From Phymorhynchus buccinoides (lineage: Eukaryota; Mollusca; Gastropoda; Neogastropoda; Raphitomidae), in the NCBI GenBank assembly GCA_017654935.2, contig CM065690.1, positions 12,078,520 to 12,142,519 of the forward strand: DNA of 64,000 nt, in the 5' to 3' direction. The stretch's first letter is position 1; each line of letters begins with the position of its first letter. Below are positions 1-12,126 of this stretch, piece after piece. The notes beneath the pieces are model-generated. The model searched no databases, had not been told where the DNA came from, and saw only the letters and a list, made by a program, of their open reading frames with translations. The position numbers and the translations under genes are program-made.

Positions 1-263
1 ATGGAAAAGTACACTGAAATGTCTTGCATCGCGCGTACCAGGGAACAAACATGGATAAGGTATGGTACATCATTTGTCTTTCTTTCTGTCTGTTCGTCAC
101 TTTGTTTATTTCGCTTTATTAATCGGAGACATTATTAGGCTTGAAGACCTTTCTGTATTAAAAATAAAATCGCCAAAAGCACTTTTTCAGTTAAAAAAAA
201 AATGCTTGGGTTGAGAATATTAGGGTTTTGTCTGGAATACTGGGAATTCGTCTGTGACTAAGG

Positions 264-341
264 TTCTTTTTCTTCTTCTTGTTCATCTTCTTCTTCTTAT
301 TCTTTGTTCTTCTTGTTCTTCTCCTTGTTCTTCTTCTTCGT
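264..341. repeat. (TTC)n-rich simple repeat
   Basis: An imperfect TTC/CTT microsatellite. No gene is seen in bases 1-700. The region is AT-rich with short homopolymers. Confidence 0.8.
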
Positions 342-519
342 CTAATCTTCCACTGTCATCGTACTGAATAAGGTTTATCCTTACTTACTAAATTTTAAGA
401 ACATTAGGTAATTGAATATCAGACCCAGAATTAATGTCTTGTCTTGACATACATATCGGTCAAATCCTGCGGTGCCAAAGCCGCCTTTGGCGTGTGTGCT
501 TGCGGTGGGTGTCCACTCG

Positions 520-682
520 GCGCCTATTGTGTGTGTGTGTGGTGTGCGTGTATTGATGAGTGGCATGCGTGCGTGCATGCATGCGCACGTGTGTATGTAT
601 GTGCGGTCTATTTCTGTGTTTGCCCTTGTGTACGGTGTATGTGCGTACGTGGTCAGTGTGCGCGTGCATTGGTGTGCATTTA
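520..682. repeat. GT-rich degenerate microsatellite
   Basis: Alternating GT/GC/AT dinucleotides with interruptions. The apparent reading frames here, rich in Cys/Val or His/Thr, are artefacts of the dinucleotide repeat. Confidence 0.75.
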
Positions 683-742
683 TCATATATAAGTAAGAAC
701 TGTTTAAACACGTTTTTGTCCCCTATGTCTTTGAAACGAAGA

Positions 743-976
743 TTAACCCTTCGCCGCCATCCTTTTTCAGCCCCAAAATACCATTACTCTTAACTGGGTA
801 TAGAAAATAAAATATCTCCATATTTGCGATTCCTCTGTGCATGTCATCATTAGGCTTATCTTACCTCCCAAAATTAAGAAAATAAGGTAAATTGGATAAC
901 AGACCCTGATTTGCGCCTTTTAGTGGCATGGGTGGTGAAACCTAGTGTGGTGCAAAATTCGCAGGTGAAGTGTTAA
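743..976. mobile_element. Degenerate TTAA-CCCTTTC MITE copy
   Basis: Begins TTAACCCTTCGCCGCC and ends near GGTGAAGTGTTAA. The interior shares motifs with better preserved copies at 9304 and 37927 (GAATTCCTCTGTG, ACCTCCCAAAATTAAGAA). It is an old copy of the commonest MITE family in the window. TTAA at both ends suggests piggyBac-type mobilisation. Confidence 0.6.
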
Positions 977-1209
977 AACCAAATCGTTATATTAACTTGG
1001 TATCTTGGTCTATGTCTAAATAACAGAGTGCTACCTTAGTTTCTCCTCCTTATTAGGTAGGCATTTGGCAGAATTCAGCCGAGGATAGTTGTTTGACTCT
1101 AGGAGTCTCATACATCCAAATCAAAGGGCACATCCTGGAGTCAATGTCACAGTAAGTACCTTGGGTCCTATATTTCATCGTACCTCAGTTGAAGAACCAT
1201 GTTTGACCT

Positions 1210-1690
1210 TCGCGTCAAAGAAGCGAACAGCGTTCTCGGCTTCTTTGACCCTTGTTCGTCCCCAACCTAGAGTACTGCTGCTCAGTCTAGAACCACACTA
1301 CCAAGACTCAGACAAACAAGATCGAATGGTACAGCGCAGAGCAGCCAGGTACGCAAACGCACCCGCTACCACAACACCAGCAGCGTGTCACGATGCTGGT
1401 GAAACTCGGATGGAAGACACTTGTATCCAAAAGCAGAAGATCCAGCTCACTATTGTTGTATACAGATCATCAACACCTTGTGGACATCAACTGCGACCAG
1501 TAATCTACTGCATGCCAGCGCTCGTACAAGAACAACCCAAGAACAAATTCGACAGTTCCATCAAAACACAGTTTCAATACAGTTTTTACTTCTAGAAACC
1601 ATCCCCGTTTGGAACTCGTCCCAGAGTCCTGTTGCAGAGGCTGCCCAGCTTGGCACACTTCAAGCATGAGCTCAACAACCTCTCATTCTA
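1210..1690 (+). pseudogene. Decayed non-LTR retrotransposon reverse transcriptase, C-terminal end
   Basis: Read across shifting frames, this stretch shows the C-terminal signature of LINE reverse transcriptases: a VRP-L-EY-type segment near 1255, VQRRAARY near 1327, a GW-R-type segment near 1410, then TIPVWNS and VAEA--LGT in another frame near 1600-1660. These match the end of jockey/CR1-like RT proteins. At least one frameshift near 1420 and missing residues show that it is dead. No endonuclease or catalytic YADD region is visible, so it is 5' truncated. The family is inferred from motifs only. Confidence 0.7.
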
Positions 1691-1699
1691 AGCCTATCA

Positions 1700-2635
1700 C
1701 ATCCATCCCCAGCAAAAAGTGGTTAAGAAGGTTGGGGCTGTGCCGGCAGTTTTGTCCCGGGGCCACTACGGTAGCCCGGATTGGCCTGACTGGAGCCATG
1801 AACGCCTGGGGGAGAGAGCTCTAATATTTTTAGTCATTTCTTTTCAGTGCTCTTTCATTTTGTTTTTATTTTCTTCCTGTGCTCCACAACAACGCTGTAT
1901 CCGTTGGATAGCTGCAGCGTTACGAGTTCATATTCAGATCATCAGCTCGGCACTGATGGGGTCTTGGCCTATCCAAGTGAACTACTCTCACCTCAACAAG
2001 AAATTGTTCCACATAGGGAAGGTTTCTTCCTGTATATTGGTAAAGGCTCCAAAAAAACCAAACCTGCACTCAAGTACATTATAAATGTACAACATCTTAA
2101 GTAAAAGTGTGAACATAAGAATGTTCCAAAAATAATTTGAAAAAAAAGCTAAAAATATCAAAATAAGCGACACTACCAGAGAGGGTCACAACTGAAATAG
2201 CATCCAAGGAACTACATAGGTAGAAACAATCTAAGTTACACTAGTGGCAACACGTTCCTTCAACGCTACAGGACTCAAAAGGGGAGCATTTTGGAAATTC
2301 AATCATAGTAACCTTGTTTAAAACCGTTTTGGGGGGGGGACACTATGTCTTTGAAACGAACTTAAAACCAAAACGAAACCATTAAACGAATTTACTGTAT
2401 GCATTTCAAAATGCTCTAACTGTTGAGTCATGTAGCCGGGGAACGGCGCCAGCAGTAAGTTTGAGACGTTTTTCGATATGTGTGGTGGGGTGTGTGTGGT
2501 GTGCATGTGCATGTGCGTGCGCTTTTGTTGCATTCCCTTACAGATGTGCAATCTTTTGCAACATTCGCCTTTTGTATAACACACAAAGCATTTTACATCC
2601 CATTTCTCAAATATAAATATTTTTCTGTTTAATCA
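1700..2635. other. No gene recognised
   Basis: Mixed AT-rich sequence with a short GT run around 2480-2525. No coding frame with family similarity is seen. Confidence 0.5.
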
Positions 2636-2639
2636 ATGT

Positions 2640-4860
2640 TATTTCAGACGGTTTTCGACCCCCGACCTCTAAGAAATCAGAATAATCCTGGGACCATTTG
2701 GCCGTACGGATACAACACAAGAAGTGAAGATTCTGACAGAAAACCTGACCCTAAACGACCTGAACGACAGAGATTGATGAGGACGGCTCTCAAGTGGTTT
2801 CGAAGAAAATCGTGGAGTCGTTTGTGTTGAACCCATGGGTTAGTGGGCCAAAGCCATCGTTTTGATCATCTTGACTTCATCAGAGATCTAGAGCACAGAC
2901 CAGATGTCCACGAAAGAGAACAAAACCATCCTGAACACAACAATGAGCCATGTGCTACCAAGCAGGTTTTTTCAACAAACACCGATAAAGATTACAGTTT
3001 TACACAATCATGAACTGCATCGACGTGGCAGATTGAACCCACAGGTTAGCACAGAAGGTGGTGACAATGCTTTATGTGAAAAATGCGGGAAATTTTACCA
3101 AGAACGCAACAGGTCACCACAAATGGATTGTGTGCCAACAAAGTCAATACCATGTATCGAGACCATGCTGCGACTGAATCGAACCTTGGCTAAAGGTTGT
3201 GGATGATGTACAGGACCTTTGGCACAACAAGCACCCCAACACGCACCCACATTCCCGATGTAAATGCTGAAAAAATGAGGGACTCGTGAAACCTGGTGGG
3301 CACCATGGGATGGACTACGAAACGCGATGTTCATGAGCTGAAGGGACAATCAGTTTGTTGAAACCCGCGCTGAACCACGAGAAAGAAACGTCCATCGGGG
3401 GCACTGTTTTGTTTTGTGAACAGCTTTGGATATGCAGATCATTTCAAAAGAACATCTTATTACTCAGAGGAGAGACCCAAAGTATGTAACCTGCGAGCTT
3501 GTATCAAAGAATTTCGAGACTTAACAACGCGTTATCCGACAGTTCGTCGAAACATGCGAGTTTGTCGAATGACACTAGAGTTGAAGAACCATATCAGTCT
3601 GAAACTTAATTCCGGACTTCTCACAGCCAACATTATTCCAATAGCCACTTATCATCAGTACAAAGAAATAATGAAAGAGAAAGCTGTTTCAAACGGTCGA
3701 AGCAAGGGAATGACAAGAAAGTGAGAACTGTAAGAATCATTGACAGTGATGTCCCAGTGATAAACGATCAAAAAAAATCCACATGCAGGCTGTAGAAGAC
3801 TCAGTGGCAGCAAGGGATGTCAGGATCATTTGTCAGTCCACGGCTGTGTTCAAAGGGTTTTTTGATGCAAGGTGTGTCCATAGTTTACTCACATACAATC
3901 ATCGGTAAAGAGGGCACTACAGGGTCCACACGGAGGAAAGCCGTTTGGAATCCGGAATTGTCATAAAAGTTTCCGGTGGAAGTCAGATTTAATTGATCAC
4001 TGTCCGAATCCCAAGGAGAAAAGGCCATTCATGCACGGAATGTCATAAAAGTTTCCGCAGAAAATCAACTTTACGGTTCGATATTCGAATTCCACACAGA
4101 GGACAAGCCCTTTAAGTGGTAAAGAATGTCAAAAGTCTTCAGCGAGAAAATCACATTAATGTAGACCGCAATGCTCTCATTCACACAGATGAACAAAGCA
4201 TATCAGTGAGTATTGTGAAAAAACTTTTAGACGGATGAGTTAATTTAAAAGAGCATGCTCGAATACACACAGGGCGAAAAGCCGTATAATGCAAACAGTG
4301 GGAAATATTTCGACGATAACGCCCATTTAAAGACGCATGCCTAGAATCCATACGGAAAAAAACCATTTTAAATGCAAACAGTGTGTAAATCTTTCAGACA
4401 GAACATCACTTTAAAGAGACATTGCAGAAATCCATATGGGAGAAAACCCTTTAATGCAAACAGTGTGGTAAATCTTCAGACAGACGTCACTTTAAAGAGA
4501 CTTCCAGAATCCATACGGTCCAGAAAAAACCCTTTACATCAAAGCAGTGTGTTAAATCTTTCAGTCGGACAGACACTTTTAAATTGACCCAGTCGGACCC
4601 ATACAGAAGAAAAGCCGTTCAATTCAAGTCATGTATCAAATCTTTTTAACACAAATCCACCTTCAACAGACACGCTCGAATCCACGAAACAAAACGTCCT
4701 TGAATGTAAGGAATGTTATGAAGTTTTCACACAGAAACAGCATTGTAATTCCCACACACGAGTACACTTAGGCCAAAAAACCGTTTTAAATTCAACGAAT
4801 GTCAGATTTCAAGTAAACTGACCATGCAATCCATAAAGGTGAAACAAACATTTTGCCTTT
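2640..4860 (+). pseudogene. Broken C2H2 zinc-finger gene (multi-finger array)
   Basis: From about 3890 to 4850 the plus strand carries repeated remnants of the Krueppel-type unit: HTG-KP linkers, C-x2-C-x-KSF cores and L-x-RH--IHT helices, spaced about 84 bases apart. Examples are CKQC followed by KSS near 4457, TLKRH near 4408, KEHARIHTG near 4250 and RHARIH near 4668. About nine to ten fingers can be traced, but stops and frameshifts interrupt nearly every one. The finger array stops about 100 bases before the assembly gap at 4965. The frames at 2636-2830 and 2904-3206, the latter with a C-x2-C at its end, may be the upstream part; that is uncertain. C2H2 proteins are usually DNA-binding regulators. 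This copy cannot encode one as sequenced. Raw-read indel errors are a less likely explanation, because MPHOSPH8 exons in the same assembly are intact. Confidence 0.75.
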
Positions 4861-4964
4861 AACAGTATTAATGCATCAACAAAATAGAACCACATCTTTT
4901 AAAATTACAATGAATACCACGCTGAAGAATGTTCCAAAGTTAGAGCTCGCTATAATGTTTTTAA

Positions 4965-5464
4965 NNNNNNNNNNNNNNNNNNNNNNNNNNNNNNNNNNNN
5001 NNNNNNNNNNNNNNNNNNNNNNNNNNNNNNNNNNNNNNNNNNNNNNNNNNNNNNNNNNNNNNNNNNNNNNNNNNNNNNNNNNNNNNNNNNNNNNNNNNNN
5101 NNNNNNNNNNNNNNNNNNNNNNNNNNNNNNNNNNNNNNNNNNNNNNNNNNNNNNNNNNNNNNNNNNNNNNNNNNNNNNNNNNNNNNNNNNNNNNNNNNNN
5201 NNNNNNNNNNNNNNNNNNNNNNNNNNNNNNNNNNNNNNNNNNNNNNNNNNNNNNNNNNNNNNNNNNNNNNNNNNNNNNNNNNNNNNNNNNNNNNNNNNNN
5301 NNNNNNNNNNNNNNNNNNNNNNNNNNNNNNNNNNNNNNNNNNNNNNNNNNNNNNNNNNNNNNNNNNNNNNNNNNNNNNNNNNNNNNNNNNNNNNNNNNNN
5401 NNNNNNNNNNNNNNNNNNNNNNNNNNNNNNNNNNNNNNNNNNNNNNNNNNNNNNNNNNNNNNNN
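4965..5464. other. Assembly gap (500 N)
   Basis: A run of N of exactly 500 bases, probably a scaffold gap of arbitrary size. It separates the zinc-finger remnant from the microsatellite block, so the end of that pseudogene cannot be judged. Confidence 0.99.
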
Positions 5465-5639
5465 AACTGGGGGGTTTTGTGTAAATATTCCATGATAAAT
5501 ACATCACTGTACATTGCCATATCATTGACTTGTTTGGGGAAGGAGGCTAAAATATGTGTATGTGAAGGGAAACGTTTCTGTAAATGTGTGTGGATGTTTT
5601 ATTTGCATCTTTAGGAGAAAAAACACACCTCTTGTCTGT

Positions 5640-5866
5640 CTGTCTGTCTCTCTCTCTCACACACACTTGTCTGTCTCTCTCTCTCTCTTCAACATACATG
5701 CACACATTTTTGTCTCTCTGTCTCACACACACACAGTCTCCTCTCTCTCTCTCTCTCTCTCTCTCCGACATACATGCACACATTTTTAATTTTTTGTCTC
5801 TGTCTCACACACACACACACTTCTCTCTGTCTCTCCGACATACATGCACACATTTTAGTCTCTCTG

Positions 5867-5902
<36 letters not shown>

Positions 5903-5968
5903 CTCTCTCTCTCTCTCTCTCTCTCCGACATACATGCACAGTTTTGTCTCTCTGCCTCACACACATGC

Positions 5969-6019
<51 letters not shown>

Positions 6020-6150
6020 ACATACATGCTCTCTCTCTCTCCGACATACATGCACACAGTTTTGTCTCTGCCTCACACACATGCACACCTCTCTCCCTCT
6101 CTCTCCGACATACATGCACACATTTTTGTCTCTGCCTCACACACATGCAC

Positions 6151-6202
<52 letters not shown>

Positions 6203-6235
6203 CTCTCTCTGACACACATGCACAAATGTTTCTCT
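5640..6235. repeat. Compound CT/CA minisatellite
   Basis: About nine irregular units, each made of a (CT)n tract, the constant core CCGACATACATGCACA, a TTTTGTCTCTG stretch and a (CA)n tract. The constant core separates it from a plain microsatellite. Long Ser/Leu/His frames on both strands are low-complexity artefacts. Confidence 0.9.
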
Positions 6236-6249
6236 CTGTCTATGACATA

Positions 6250-7084
6250 CTTAAACAAATGCAAGCATGCGCACACGCGCACGCACACACACACACGAGT
6301 TCATACACAAGGTCAAATCCAAAAATCATCACCACTCTTTTATTACTGTACTTAATGTCCAAATTCACTCTTTCATTGCTTCATTTCAAAAACTTAAACG
6401 ACAGATCAATGATTGATTGATCAATCAGCAAATACTTTCGTCAGCTTAAAATCTGAATAAGAGTATATACTTACTGGCCATTGTTGAACTGTTTTATTCA
6501 TTATCGGAACAGACAGACTGACTTTCAATCCGTACGATGCCATGTTGAATAAAAACTTAACATCCGACAGTATACTTGCTGGCTGTTCTTGAACTGTTTT
6601 AGTTGTTATCAGAACAAACATACTTTCATTCTGTATGATACCATGGTTGAATATAAACAAACATCCGACAGCATCTTCATAATAATACATGGAATGAACA
6701 AATGAGTCCATAAAGCACCAGTTCAGGACTATTCTTTCTTTCTTTTTTCCATAGATACAATTCATCTTTTTTAAATGTTTAGTCAATATGTATGTCTGCA
6801 TGAACATATCTATAGGCACAGCATACATGTACACACAAAATAATGAAATAAGTAAATTAAAAAAATTAAAAAAACAAGCATAGCAAAATCCCATTTATAC
6901 AATTATTAGCAGGTAATGCAAACACTGTAACTTTGTGGAATAATATCGAGAGTGGAGGTGTAGTTTAGGCGGTCCTGAATCGGTACGATACACTGAAAAT
7001 TATACATGTATCTTTAGAATTATGCATGTTTTTCTATTGTCATTCTCTACTCCATGAGTACACTACGATCTAACATTTCTAAAA
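6250..7084. other. No gene recognised; AT-rich
   Basis: Contains a locally duplicated segment: TACTTGCTGGC-type sequence near 6466 recurs near 6572, each followed by GAACTGTTTT. No coding similarity is seen. Confidence 0.4.
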
Positions 7085-7482
7085 GGTGACCCGGCACGAC
7101 GAAAGGTACATTTAAGTCGCAAGGCTAGTTTCTCACAACAGGCTTGGAAAGTCAAAATATTAATTTTGAGTTTGGGGTATTCTTGAGTTCTATAACATCT
7201 ATTCTTTCATAGTTATAAAGGATAGTGTTACTTATGGTCTCTAAAAATAATACTCTAATAAGTGCCATAGAACAAGTAGGTTTATGCATTTTCTTCAGCT
7301 AGGCTAGACTTTACATAGATTTCTCAAAATGGCAGACACTCACCCTAACTCTGGAACGGAAAAAGATACAACAATGGCTCTTACATCACCAGGAAGAGAG
7401 TTGCCCCAAGTTTCCAACCCTACCATTTTCACAGACTGGTCAGCTTGACACTTAATGTCCCTTTTGTGGTGTTGGGTCCACA
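7085..7482. mobile_element. MITE with GTGACCCRGCAC terminal inverted repeats
   Basis: The left end reads GTGACCCGGCACGACGAAAG and the right end CTTTTGTGGTGTTGGGTCCAC, imperfect inverted repeats of about 30 bases that also include the TTAAGTCGC/ACTTAATGT segment. A partial copy in the opposite orientation lies at 33323-33718 and shares interior sequence (the CTTCAGCTAGGCTAGACTTTA region). Superfamily not assigned. Confidence 0.65.
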
Positions 7483-7802
7483 AATATTCTAACTTCTGGG
7501 CGCTCGTGTAACATGAAAATCTCTACTGTTAACGCATACAACCACCACCAGCAGTAACAACGATGTACGTACTAAGATTCAGACACACCCGACCCTGACC
7601 GAACACACTTCTTATTCACAATACTTAACAATATCACCACCGATGGAGAGAAAAAACGAGTCAACGTTTCCTCCGAAGACACAAATCTTACCACAAAATG
7701 CATACCCACAGAATTTTTTTTAATATCACTGATCAAATAAAAACTAAAAAATGCACTAACCCAATAACCTTAGCACAAAAGATTGTGGGGGTTAATGGCG
7801 TC

Positions 7803-8281
7803 TTAACTCACTCGGGGCGACTGAGCCGAATTCGGCTCATGGCTCGCACAACCGTTTAGGACGAATGGCCCGGATCCGGCTCATAAGAGTTTTCAAGAGG
7901 TTTTGATTTATGGCGTGTAACCAGCTTTCTGGTGCGAAGTCATAACCTATTTTCAGTTTGCTTTGACCTTGCCTCTCTTGAAATCAACCAATCATTGCAG
8001 ACTTTACTTTCAGCTTTGGTTGTAGAGGGGGGTCAAAGATCGGAATGAGAAATTTTCCTTCTTTCTATGTGTTAGCTGTTTTCGTCAATAGGAGACAAAC
8101 GACGAAGGTAAGGAATCTGATATTTTACGATCGTTTAGTGCATGGTGTTGCTAATCTTTTCTGAAAATATTGATGCCTAACTCTTCATAACTTGGTTTTG
8201 GTGATTATTTTATGAACCTAGTCAAATGCCCAGTCCCCACAGAACAAGGGGAAATAATTCGGCCAGTCCCGAGTGAGTTAA
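7803..8281. mobile_element. 479-bp TTAA MITE (TTAACTCACTCGGG family), copy 1
   Basis: Bounded by TTAA on both sides with termini TTAACTCACTCGGGG and CCCGAGTGAGTTAA. The copy at 38669-39147 has exactly the same length and differs at roughly 16 positions by eye. TTAA targets plus short inverted ends point to a piggyBac-mobilised non-autonomous element. No coding capacity. Confidence 0.85.
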
Positions 8282-9303
8282 CCCAGTGCAAGCAGTTAGT
8301 CTTCTCTCTTTCATAATTTTTCTATTAGCAGGGCTGCCTACCCTGTGTTGCAGTTTCCAGGGACAAGCTGCTTAAAAACCAGGGACCAAGACTTATTTCC
8401 GGGGACAAACATCTTGATGTCCCGTATCAGGGTCAAAACGAACACTTTAGTAAAAAAAAAAAAAAAAAAAAAATAAATTTTTTTTTAAAATAATGTATGC
8501 TGCACCAAACCAAAAAAATACCTCAAAAGGCAATTTTAAAAAAAGAAGAATTATACACTGTAAACTGTTCAGATACACATTCATTTCAAACAAGTGTGCA
8601 TAGCCCGATTAAAATCAAGGTCTCTTTTTCATGTCCCTGCCATGAAGCATAGATAATGAAATTTAAAAAAAGAACAGGGAAAAAAAAAATATGAAAAATT
8701 TCACTTAACACTTGAACAAATTCAGCAAAATGTTCAAAAATGAAACCACCCAGCAGCAGACCTCAAAGAACAAACAAATATGTGTACGATAAAAATGATA
8801 TAATCACAACAGCAGTCACCCAATTGTTACCAAAAAATAGATTCAGTTATATATAATACAACTTTTACAAGGTCTGTTTCAATAGGAATTGTTCGGAAAT
8901 AATTAAGGGGAGTAATTTTATGGTGTGTGTGGGAGTGATCTCGCCTAATTCAATCGGTCAAACAGGGGAAGTTACTCTACCTTTAGGTAGATCCCCCAGC
9001 CGTCGCCTCGTGTGTTTGAGGAGACACACAGCATGTAGAACGCAGTGCGTCATTCTAACATTTTATGTAATTTATATTTTTACGTCACAGTTTGCAAGTT
9101 CTATCACTTTGTAGCTACTGGCCACCCCTTATTTTCTGACTGGCATCCTGCGGTTTCAAGCTTCGATGCCATGGTTGCCGTGGTTTTGACCGAGTAAGTC
9201 GAGGTAATCAACTCTAATTATCACAAAGTGCTCTCCCCTAGTTTATTCCCCGAAAAAATCGTCTATTGAAACCAAGGCACCAGAACAATGAACGAAAATG
9301 TGT
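8282..9303. other. No gene recognised; A-rich
   Basis: Contains a poly(A)/poly(T) stretch at about 8451-8490 and motifs of the type CCAGGGACAA that recur near 22985-23045, suggesting another dispersed repeat. No coding similarity. Confidence 0.4.
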
Positions 9304-9687
9304 TTAACCCTTTCACCGCCAAAGTCGCATTTTAGCACCACAGTGATTTGACACCTATGTCACTAAAAGTCATCAAAAGGTCTATTATCCAAAGACCCTA
9401 TTGTCTTAGTTTTGGGAAGCAATGAAAATCCGCTTAACGTCCTCCGGTCTGAAACAGACACATATGGGACATTAGTAGATATAAAGATGGTGGGAACGAT
9501 CCTGGAGGCAGTGCAACTCCAGGAAAGTCCCGAATTTTTAACGATACAGATGTATGTTAAGGAGGGACCTTATTGTTTTATATATGTTACAGAAGAATCC
9601 CCAATACTGCAGATACATTTTGTTCTCTACCCAGGTAAATTTAATGGAACTTTTTGGCTAAAATATGGCTGGCGGTGAAAGGGTTAA
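9304..9687. mobile_element. TTAA-CCCTTTC MITE, intact ends
   Basis: Starts TTAACCCTTTCACCGCCA and ends TGGCGGTGAAAGGGTTAA, with inverted termini and TTAA on both sides. Relative to sister copies it carries an extra block at about 9434-9530, and a related block follows directly after the element from 9688. Confidence 0.85.
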
Positions 9688-9885
9688 CGTCCTCCGACAT
9701 GGAACAGACACACCCACGTGGGACATTTCTGGACATAGACAAATAGCGGGTTGATCCTGGAGGTACTGCATTACCAGGAAAGACCTACAAGAACTTGGCT
9801 TCCATTTTAAATTTTTTGCCGCAGTCTCCACAGTCAGGTTTTTTTACACACCATCGAATAAATATTGCGGCATAATAAAAACTGT

Positions 9886-9886
<1 letters not shown>

Positions 9887-9920
<34 letters not shown>
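9887..9920. repeat. (CT)n microsatellite
   Basis: A CT dinucleotide run. The surrounding 9690-10920 shows no recognised gene and is AT-rich, with one ATGATGTCAT cluster near 10500-10550. Confidence 0.85.
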
Positions 9921-9921
<1 letters not shown>

Positions 9922-10929
9922 GACAACGAGAATCTTTCAAAAGAGCTGTTTAGGTGAAGCAACGGTCCGTAGCACAAGACACCGGGTGGCATTTTCATTT
10001 GGAGGCATTTTCGTAGCATCAGGAAACCCACTCTTTCTCTCTTTGTCTCTCTGTCTCTCTCTCACCCACGCGCGGCAAAAATAGATTTTGCCTTCTATTT
10101 AACAAAAAGGACGTCAGACAAGCCAATAGAGTGATCCCCTATGGAGCGACCAGAAGCGCTCATTCTTGGGCGAAATAATACATGGAAGGGATTTTCATCT
10201 CTTCAATACAAAGTATTAAAAAAATAAAATCCACAATAATACAAACATACATTTAGATCACACCATCATTACAATAACCATACTTCCAACAAAATTAGTA
10301 CGCGCTTACAATATATTATGTCGTAAGGGCATCATGAATCAAGCCTTGCATTTACCAAAAGCAATCAAATACAACCTTATGTACACATTTATTGCTTTAA
10401 AAACAAAAACAAAATTAAAATAAAAAGAAGTCCACTAGCTCATCGATCAGGAAAAAAATGTGTCAACATTTTAACCCCATCCATGCCTGGCTACCAGTCT
10501 CTTACTTAATGATGTCATTGATGATGTCATAACTTATGATGTCATAAGCCTGGGATGATGTTTTTTGGCTTAGATAAGCCAGAAAGGATATGTCTCTAGA
10601 CCATTTTCTCAGACTGAGTCTAACAGATTTGTTTTAAACTTTAGAATTAAAAAAAATTGATAATTTGTTTTCCTGTGGCAGTGGAAAGAAAAATTGAAAA
10701 AATTATTTAAAAAAAACAACCAAGGCAAGACTGACCATTGTGTTTACAAAGCTTGCAAAGACAATAGTCAACAACAACAACAGAAAATATTAAATAAATA
10801 AACATCAAAGTCAAAAGCAAAACCTAAACAAGGGCATCGCCGAGCGGCAGCAACGCATTGTGACAATGCAACCCGGCCAGAGTTATGTCCTCCCCCCTCC
10901 CACCCCCCAATAAACACACCACTTTCCAC

Positions 10930-11310
10930 CCTTACAGAACGCATAAAATACATAGCCCAAAATTTGAAGCGATTCTGTTCAGTGGTTCACGAGATACAGC
11001 TGAACTTTTATACAAACTTCCGTGCACCATGGTACACCACCACACAAAATTTGAAGCGATTCTGTTCACTAGTTCACGAAATAAAGCTGGGGGGGGGGGG
11101 GGGGGGGGGGGGGGAGAATTACATAGCCCAAAGAAAGAAATGTCGGTTTTCAAGGTCAATGTCGGCACGCTGTTGATTAACGAAAGGAAGCTTCCTTTTC
11201 AAGCTGTCTACCCCTCTGCCAATTTTAATCAAAGTCCAAACAGTAGTTTTTAAGATAATCGATACACAGACACACACACACAAACCAATCGTAAAACCCG
11301 GGCCTCTGGC
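10930..11310 (-). mobile_element. Dispersed repeat copy with poly-G tract
   Basis: Contains a duplicated segment (AATTTGAAGCGATTCTGTTC at 10962 and 11047), a poly-G run at about 11089-11113, and a stretch homologous in inverse orientation to 45955-46205 (shared TTTTAATCAAA, GGAAGGCTCCTTT-like and GACCTTGA-type segments). Presumably a non-coding mobile repeat. Ends are not defined. Confidence 0.5.
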
Positions 11311-11516
11311 CGGGTAACAAAAAATCAATATCCCCCAAACGAATGTAACAATTTTCTGTTTCATCAGTCGATCATACCCTAACTATTTGCATACAATTAG
11401 TTCCAGTGGGTTTTTTTATGTTAATTGTTTCAACAGTAAAAGCCCCAAAAATAGGCCAGAAAATGAAAAAAAAAATTGCTCGCATTACAATATCAATATC
11501 AACAGAATGTCATCCG

Positions 11517-12020
11517 GAATAACTGGGGGTCTTTTGTACAAATAGTTCCCCCACGTTCTGGAAGTCCTGTGCTTGTAACTTCCTCTAATCCGTCACTCTC
11601 TTTGACTCTGCCTTTTCCCTTTGCTTACTGTCATCTTCTATCATTCTGCCTTACCAGTCCATAATGAGCGCAAATGCGTCATGCTGCCGTTATGAGCCTA
11701 ACTAAGAAATAGTTAGGCCCAGCAAGTCCGACTTCGGCTGGAGGAAATCTTTTTGAAAGCGTTTCTTGAAAAAAAAAAAGAGGCAGGAGAATGGACTGGT
11801 AAGGCAGAAGGATAGTAGATGACAGTAAGCAAAGGGAAAAGGCAGAGTCAAAGAGAGTGACAGATTAGAGGAAGTTACAAGCACTGAACTTCCACAAATG
11901 GTGTTTAACGTTCTCTTGGATTTCTGAAAAGTCCATATGGGACATTAACAACTTCCAGAAGGTGGGGGAACTATTTATACAAAAGACCCCCCCGGTATCC
12001 CCATGAGGGGGGGGGGGGGA
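11517..12020. mobile_element. Head-to-head pair of composite SINE-like copies
   Basis: Bases 11517-11661 are the 5' module in plus orientation (CTGGGGGTCTTTTGTACAAA to ACCAGTCC). Bases 11662-12020 are a type-B copy in minus orientation, with a short insertion of unrelated sequence near 11900-11950, ending in a G-run at 12007-12020. The two arms give the same hypothetical peptide on opposite strands, which confirms the fold-back. Confidence 0.7.
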
Positions 12021-12126
12021 GGGAGGGCAGCTTAACAGTTAAAGAGAATTTTTGTTTTAAAATTAATTTTCGGGTCTAGAAAAAGAAAAGTAAGGAGTTC
12101 GGTAGGAGCAGTCTTTGTCGCTGTTA

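Noticed and set aside
5556..6420. Long Ser/Leu/His-rich open frames on both strands
   Set aside because: Produced by CT and CA repeats. No complex sequence or start context.
9412..9678. 88-residue plus-strand frame
   Set aside because: Lies wholly within a TTAA MITE. Homologous copies do not keep the frame.
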